Shown here: one piece after another, positions 43,963 to 47,628 of the stretch | How positions within the stretch are numbered: the stretch's first letter is position 1 | Layout of the letters: every line of letters starts with the position of its first letter | Assembly (NCBI GenBank): GCA_029261255.1 | Contig: JAJDBQ010000168.1 | Span: 1 to 47,628, forward strand | DNA: 47,628 bases | Direction: 5' to 3' | DNA from: Nitrospirales bacterium | GTDB taxonomy: Bacteria > Nitrospirota > Nitrospiria > Nitrospirales > UBA8639 | Notes under the pieces: model-generated | Databases searched by the model: none | Told to the model about the DNA's origin: nothing | What the model saw: only the letters and a program-made list of their open reading frames with translations | Program-made: the position numbers and the translations under genes

Positions 43963-46050
43963 TTACACCAAGACATACAAGAGTCCAATAGCCGATACCA
44001 GCCAAAAAACCATGACAAGCAAATGATGTTGTATGGTGCGAGATTCGGTTTCTTGAATGACCTGGCCTGCCGCATCAACACCTTTGAAAATCTGACAGAG
44101 ATTGGAACCTAGCCAACGAATATCCATCACACGCCACATCCATTGTCCAAGTCCCACACTGGATGCTCCAACACCAACGATGACTCGATCGATACCCTTG
44201 ATATCGATCACTCGCCATAACCAGCTTGCCAACGCAAGAGTAGTAGAGGCAATCGCGTGAACCATTCGATCAAACCCACGAATATCCACAGTCCGCCAGA
44301 GCCAATTGGCAAAACGAAGTGTCGGTTGCACGACATACACTTCGTACCATTCATCAAAGTATCCCTTATGAAGAAAGAAGACGTACAAGGCCTTTTTCCA
44401 GTCAGCTTCTTTCGAATGCATGTGAGACTTAGTCGTCTGGCTGGCCATGGCATACGCCCATCCGCCAACCGCCACTCCAAGTGGCAACAAGATCCACCAT
44501 GAACTTGCAGTCAGTGCTGTCACCTCTACGTCGGGCAATGGGGATACAGGCAAAGCAGGAGAGAGAAATTCAACGAACCATGTCCAGATGACCATGAGCA
44601 AATAGGCCATGACACCGCCGACCAGCGCCAGAGGGATGACATGCGTTGGAGAAAGTAACTGAGGCTGGATCGTGACCGTTCCGGCTTTTCCAACAGCGGG
44701 AATGGTTGGCCCATGCTGAAAGATGAACAGGATTCCACGAAAAAGGTAGATGGCTGTAAAGAAGACCGTTGCCAAGCCTATAAGCCAAAACACGATCTTA
44801 GCTGACCCAAATTCATTGGCATTCCACAGACCTTCGTAGGGACCAGAAAAGATGACAAAGGGAGGCAAACAGGCCAGCACCAAGGCCCCCACATACAATG
44901 TCGTTTTTGGGGTCGAATGACTCGAATAGTGATTCGCGACATGATGATTGGCGTGTACCGCTTGTAACGCACTCCCAGTGGACATGAATAAAAAGGCCTT
45001 CAAAAAACCATGGGCCAGCAAGTGAAAGAGCGCAGCGGCGAAAGCTCCGATTCCACATGACATGATCATGAACCCAATCTGACTGATTGTGGAATAGGCC
45101 AGATTTTTTTTGATATCGGATTGGACCATTGAGACCATGGCGGCAAATAAGGCCGTTGCTCCTCCGACTATTGCGATACATGTCATTGCTTCTGGCGATA
45201 ACATGAGCAATGGACTCATTCGAATGAGTAAAAATGGTCCTGCATTCACCATCGTCGCGGCATGAATCAATGCTGACACAGGAGTCGGGGCTTCCATCGC
45301 ATACGGGAGCCAGATATGAAAGGGCAATTGAGCAGACTTCCCCATCGCGCCCACAAACAACAAGAGAGGAATGATCGCGATCGGATAGATCTGGTATTCC
45401 ATGCCAAACCACCCAAACAGATTGATAGTGTGATCTTGTAAGCCTTCAGCTTGAGCCAAAATTGTCTGAATATCGAGGGTACCAAACGTCGCAAAGGTCA
45501 AGATGATTCCAAAACCGAATCCTACATCCGCAATCGCATTGACAATGAATGCTTTCGTGGCCGCTTGGATCGCCGGCTTGCGTTGGGCTGAATGAGAAAT
45601 TAACAAGTAGGAACAGAGCCCCATCACTTCCCAAAAGACATAGAGCATCAGCAGATTCCCGCTCATGACTAACATCAACATCGAAAAGGTGAACAGCGCA
45701 ATGACCGCAAAGAACCGATTGTAGCGAGGGTCCCCAATCATGTATCTCGAGGAAAAGACATGTACGACAAGACTCACACCAGTCACCAATACCAGGAGAA
45801 GAACTGTGAGCTGATCGATGTAGAAATTCAGGTCAACAACAAGGGAGTCAACGTGTATCAATCGGTAAAGTGAGACCGATATTGGTCCACTTGTGACCAC
45901 TTCAAAAAACGCGTAGAGAGAAAGGACAAATGAAAGACCCATGGCAGGTATGCCAATCCGGTGTCCCTCATCTCCCCATCGCCGCCCGCCCAAGGCTAAG
46001 ACAACTGCGGCAATGAGAGGACACAGAGGAATCAAAACAAATATGGACAT
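43963..46050 (-). CDS. NuoL-like antiporter subunit with triple C-terminal repeat
   Basis: About 695 residues from the ATG at 46050 (AAAGG seven bases upstream); a GTG at 46056 is in frame two codons earlier. NuoL features are YIDQLTVLLLVLVTGVS, the Glu in FWEVMGLCSYLLI, KSAQLPFHIWLPYAMEAPTPVSALIHAATMV (quoted in part from its invariant Lys and His motifs), KKNLAYSTISQIGFM and LAHGFLKAFLF. The region before the last span, where NuoL has its lateral helix, contains a 27-residue motif three times: W-[LM]-W-R-x-[VIM]-D-I-[RK], followed by G-[FI]-D-R in the first two. The start lies just after the MrpD stop, so the two are co-translated. Confidence 0.9.
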   Translation of the reverse strand: MSIFVLIPLCPLIAAVVLALGGRRWGDEGHRIGIPAMGLSFVLSLYAFFEVVTSGPISVSLYRLIHVDSLVVDLNFYIDQLTVLLLVLVTGVSLVVHVFSSRYMIGDPRYNRFFAVIALFTFSMLMLVMSGNLLMLYVFWEVMGLCSYLLISHSAQRKPAIQAATKAFIVNAIADVGFGFGIILTFATFGTLDIQTILAQAEGLQDHTINLFGWFGMEYQIYPIAIIPLLLFVGAMGKSAQLPFHIWLPYAMEAPTPVSALIHAATMVNAGPFLLIRMSPLLMLSPEAMTCIAIVGGATALFAAMVSMVQSDIKKNLAYSTISQIGFMIMSCGIGAFAAALFHLLAHGFLKAFLFMSTGSALQAVHANHHVANHYSSHSTPKTTLYVGALVLACLPPFVIFSGPYEGLWNANEFGSAKIVFWLIGLATVFFTAIYLFRGILFIFQHGPTIPAVGKAGTVTIQPQLLSPTHVIPLALVGGVMAYLLMVIWTWFVEFLSPALPVSPLPDVEVTALTASSWWILLPLGVAVGGWAYAMASQTTKSHMHSKEADWKKALYVFFLHKGYFDEWYEVYVVQPTLRFANWLWRTVDIRGFDRMVHAIASTTLALASWLWRVIDIKGIDRVIVGVGASSVGLGQWMWRVMDIRWLGSNLCQIFKGVDAAGQVIQETESRTIQHHLLVMVFWLVSAIGLLYVLV
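44098..44312 (-). repeat. Three tandem 27-residue repeats in the NuoL-like C terminus
   Basis: Read on the minus strand, the copies begin at NWLWRTVDIRGFDR, SWLWRVIDIKGIDR and QWMWRVMDIRWLG. The spacing is exactly 27 residues each time. The third copy loses the G-x-D-R end. This is protein-level repetition in the lateral-helix area, and the codons differ, so it is not a recent DNA duplication. Confidence 0.8.
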
Positions 46051-46058
46051 CTTCACCT

Positions 46059-47528
46059 TTACAAACCTGGCGGTAGCGTATGCTCAATCAACATTCCCAC
46101 AATGGGATCGCTCAATACGCCTAAGACGATGATCGCCATAGACGTGAACCCGACACTCAATTTGATCTGGATAGGAATATCAATAGGTTGCGCTTTGGAC
46201 ATCGTTGGAGTATGACGAAACACTTGTTCAAAAATTTTGACACAATAGGCCAACGTCAGCATGGTTGAAAGCAACACCGCTCCCACCGCGATATAATTGT
46301 TTGCTTCAAGCGCTCCAAGGATGATGTACCATTTTCCAAAAAACCCCCCAGTTGGTGGAAGCCCAATCATCCCCATGGCGGCAATGACAAGCGCCGACGT
46401 GAATAAAGGAGATTGTTTGGCCATTCGCCCCACATCCTCTATGGTGTAAACTCCATAGAGATGGATGGCTGCCCCCGCAATGAAAAATAAGGATGCCTGC
46501 ATCACCGCATCATTTAATAAGTAGAACACTCCTCCCACAAACCCCGTTTGATTGCCTTGGCTCACCCCAATGAGAATGATCCCAATATGCGAAATCCCGC
46601 CATAGGCAAACATTCGTTTTAACTCCTCTTGAGTCAATGCGAGAACAGCACCAATCACAGCAGCCAATGCACCCAGTAGTCCCACGAGTAACAGGACGGG
46701 GGTGTCGTCTACCACAACTTGTACCCCAAGCACCCAAAATATAATGCGTACCCATCCTAAGAGCGCCACCTTGGTCACCAGTGCCGCTAAAATTGGAGAA
46801 ACAGAATTTGGAGCATGGGTATACGCATCAGGAAGCCACGCATGGAATGGCACCAAGGCCATCTTAATTCCCAATCCGATAAACATAAACAGCAACCCGC
46901 CCACCACGGCTTTGGAGGTCAATAAATGCGGAAGTTGCTCGGCCATATCTGCCATATTCAACGTTCCGGTCGCGGCATAGAAGTAACTCACCCCTAATAG
47001 ATAGAGAGAGGCACCTAACGTTCCCAAGATCAGATAACGAAAGGCCGCCATCAGGGCTTTCCCGCCAGCCACACCGACAAGGGCATAACTCGCTAACGCC
47101 GCGACTTCAAGAAAGACAAATAAATTAAACAGGTCGCCAGCAAAGACAATGCCGGTGAGGGATGAAATTAACAACAGGATCAGGGTATAAAAATGAACAA
47201 GCCGCCCCCCAAGATCTTTTGGCGCTGTCGGCCCTGCAAATATCACGGTCACCAAACCTAAGAGACTCAACGCCACTAACATGACACTGGCTAATCCATC
47301 TGCCACCCATTCAATTCCTAAGGGCGGCGGCCAGCCACTAAACGCATAGCGGATCTCGCCATGTTGAAAGATATTGATGAGATTCATGATGGAGAACACC
47401 ACCATGCTACACAGCACGCTTAAGGCAATGGATCGACTCCATGCCCTATGCCGTAAACAGACGATCGGCATCGAAATTGCGGCAAACAATGGAACGAGGA
47501 AAAGAAGAGCTGGTAAATGTCGGCTCAT
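46059..47528 (-). CDS. mrpD: MrpD-like antiporter subunit
   Basis: The 489-residue minus-strand membrane protein with about 14 spans is of the MrpD/NuoN type: DGLASVMLVALSLLGLVTV, GDLFNLFVFLEVAALASYAL with the key Glu, KMALVPFHAWLPDAYTHAP with the conserved Lys and His, and KRMFAYGGISHIGII. The Phe-x-x-x-Glu wording is that of Mrp subunits more than Nuo. Its ATG overlaps the stop of the upstream MrpC-like gene (ATGA, 47525-47528) and its own stop is 3-9 bases from the NuoL-like start. This indicates an operon. Confidence 0.9.
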   Translation of the reverse strand: MSRHLPALLFLVPLFAAISMPIVCLRHRAWSRSIALSVLCSMVVFSIMNLINIFQHGEIRYAFSGWPPPLGIEWVADGLASVMLVALSLLGLVTVIFAGPTAPKDLGGRLVHFYTLILLLISSLTGIVFAGDLFNLFVFLEVAALASYALVGVAGGKALMAAFRYLILGTLGASLYLLGVSYFYAATGTLNMADMAEQLPHLLTSKAVVGGLLFMFIGLGIKMALVPFHAWLPDAYTHAPNSVSPILAALVTKVALLGWVRIIFWVLGVQVVVDDTPVLLLVGLLGALAAVIGAVLALTQEELKRMFAYGGISHIGIILIGVSQGNQTGFVGGVFYLLNDAVMQASLFFIAGAAIHLYGVYTIEDVGRMAKQSPLFTSALVIAAMGMIGLPPTGGFFGKWYIILGALEANNYIAVGAVLLSTMLTLAYCVKIFEQVFRHTPTMSKAQPIDIPIQIKLSVGFTSMAIIVLGVLSDPIVGMLIEHTLPPGL

Positions 47529-47628
47529 TCCAACTTCTTCAAAATCTCTGCTTCATCAAGACTGCCATACGTCCGGTAAATGGCAGAACATAAAGCAAGA
47601 GCGACACCCAGAGTGGCGACCCCAACAA
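47525..47628 (-). CDS. mrpC: MrpC-like (NuoK-type) antiporter subunit, C-terminal part
   Basis: Only the last 33 codons of this minus-strand gene lie in the window. The product ends in a membrane span followed by YRTYGSLDEAEILKKLE, which matches the tail of MrpC (usually A-x-Y-R-x-x-x-x-G-T/S-L-D-x-D-E-[LI]). The stop overlaps the MrpD start by four bases in the standard Mrp order C-D. NuoK has a related tail, but the neighbour favours MrpC. Confidence 0.75.
   Translation of the reverse strand, partial: VGVATLGVALALCSAIYRTYGSLDEAEILKKLE

Noticed and set aside
1-47628. CRISPR arrays, tRNA or rRNA genes, prophage or transposase genes
   Set aside because: Scanned for and not seen: no regularly spaced direct repeats, no cloverleaf-like segments and no transposase-like motifs in any frame.

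Overview
The window is one contiguous stretch of bacterial chromosome with a G+C content near one half by eye. It has dense plus-strand genes up to about 38.0 kb and a minus-strand ion-transport block at the right end. The protein set suggests a Gram-negative envelope: a secretin, a TonB-dependent receptor, an OmpA-type lipoprotein and a YfiR protein. The gene style (Mrp/Nuo antiporter subunits, Amt-fused kinases, hybrid kinases with paired receivers) fits the Nitrospirota/Nitrospira group best. That assignment is inference, because no rRNA or other diagnostic marker lies in the window. No rRNA, tRNA, CRISPR array, phage gene or transposase was seen.

Region 1 (1-14 kb) begins with the end of a glutaredoxin and a clear rho-independent terminator. 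A secreted TPR protein follows, then an MSHA-like type IV pilus / type II secretion locus. Its order is pilin, MshE/GspE ATPase, MshG/GspF, a pseudopilin fused to a DNRLRE domain, a second related pseudopilin, then MshI, MshJ, MshK, MshL (secretin), MshM (AAA ATPase) and MshN (TPR) homologues. Several of these genes overlap by a few bases, so they look like one operon. No prepilin peptidase or retraction ATPase is present.

Region 2 (14-38 kb) is a signalling island. It holds a FIST protein with a PAS hybrid kinase; an ammonium transporter fused to a PAS-GAF-PAS hybrid kinase with two receivers and an HPt; and a TonB receptor, YfiR protein and CHASE8-like HAMP hybrid kinase. These are followed by a REC-HD-GYP phosphodiesterase, a membrane kinase with about ten PAS domains and its adjacent single-receiver protein, a STAS protein, and a degenerate HD-GYP protein. 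Three of the kinases share one HisKA-HATPase-REC-REC core behind different input modules. A common theme is sensing nitrogen and envelope signals and passing them to phosphorelays and possibly to c-di-GMP turnover. The neighbouring pilus locus is a plausible target, but that link is inferred.

Region 3 (38-47.6 kb) carries a small conserved-looking minus-strand protein, an NhaB sodium/proton antiporter, two lipoproteins (one OmpA-like), and a minus-strand run of MrpC (partial), MrpD, NuoL-like and NuoM-like subunits. The region points to sodium/proton energetics.

A degenerate dispersed repeat (purine-rich GTGAGGCGTAAGG-like arm, pyrimidine-rich complementary arm) occurs between several genes. 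It also occurs in frame at the same position inside the second receiver domain of all three paralogous hybrid kinases. This and the Amt-kinase fusion are the most notable observations.
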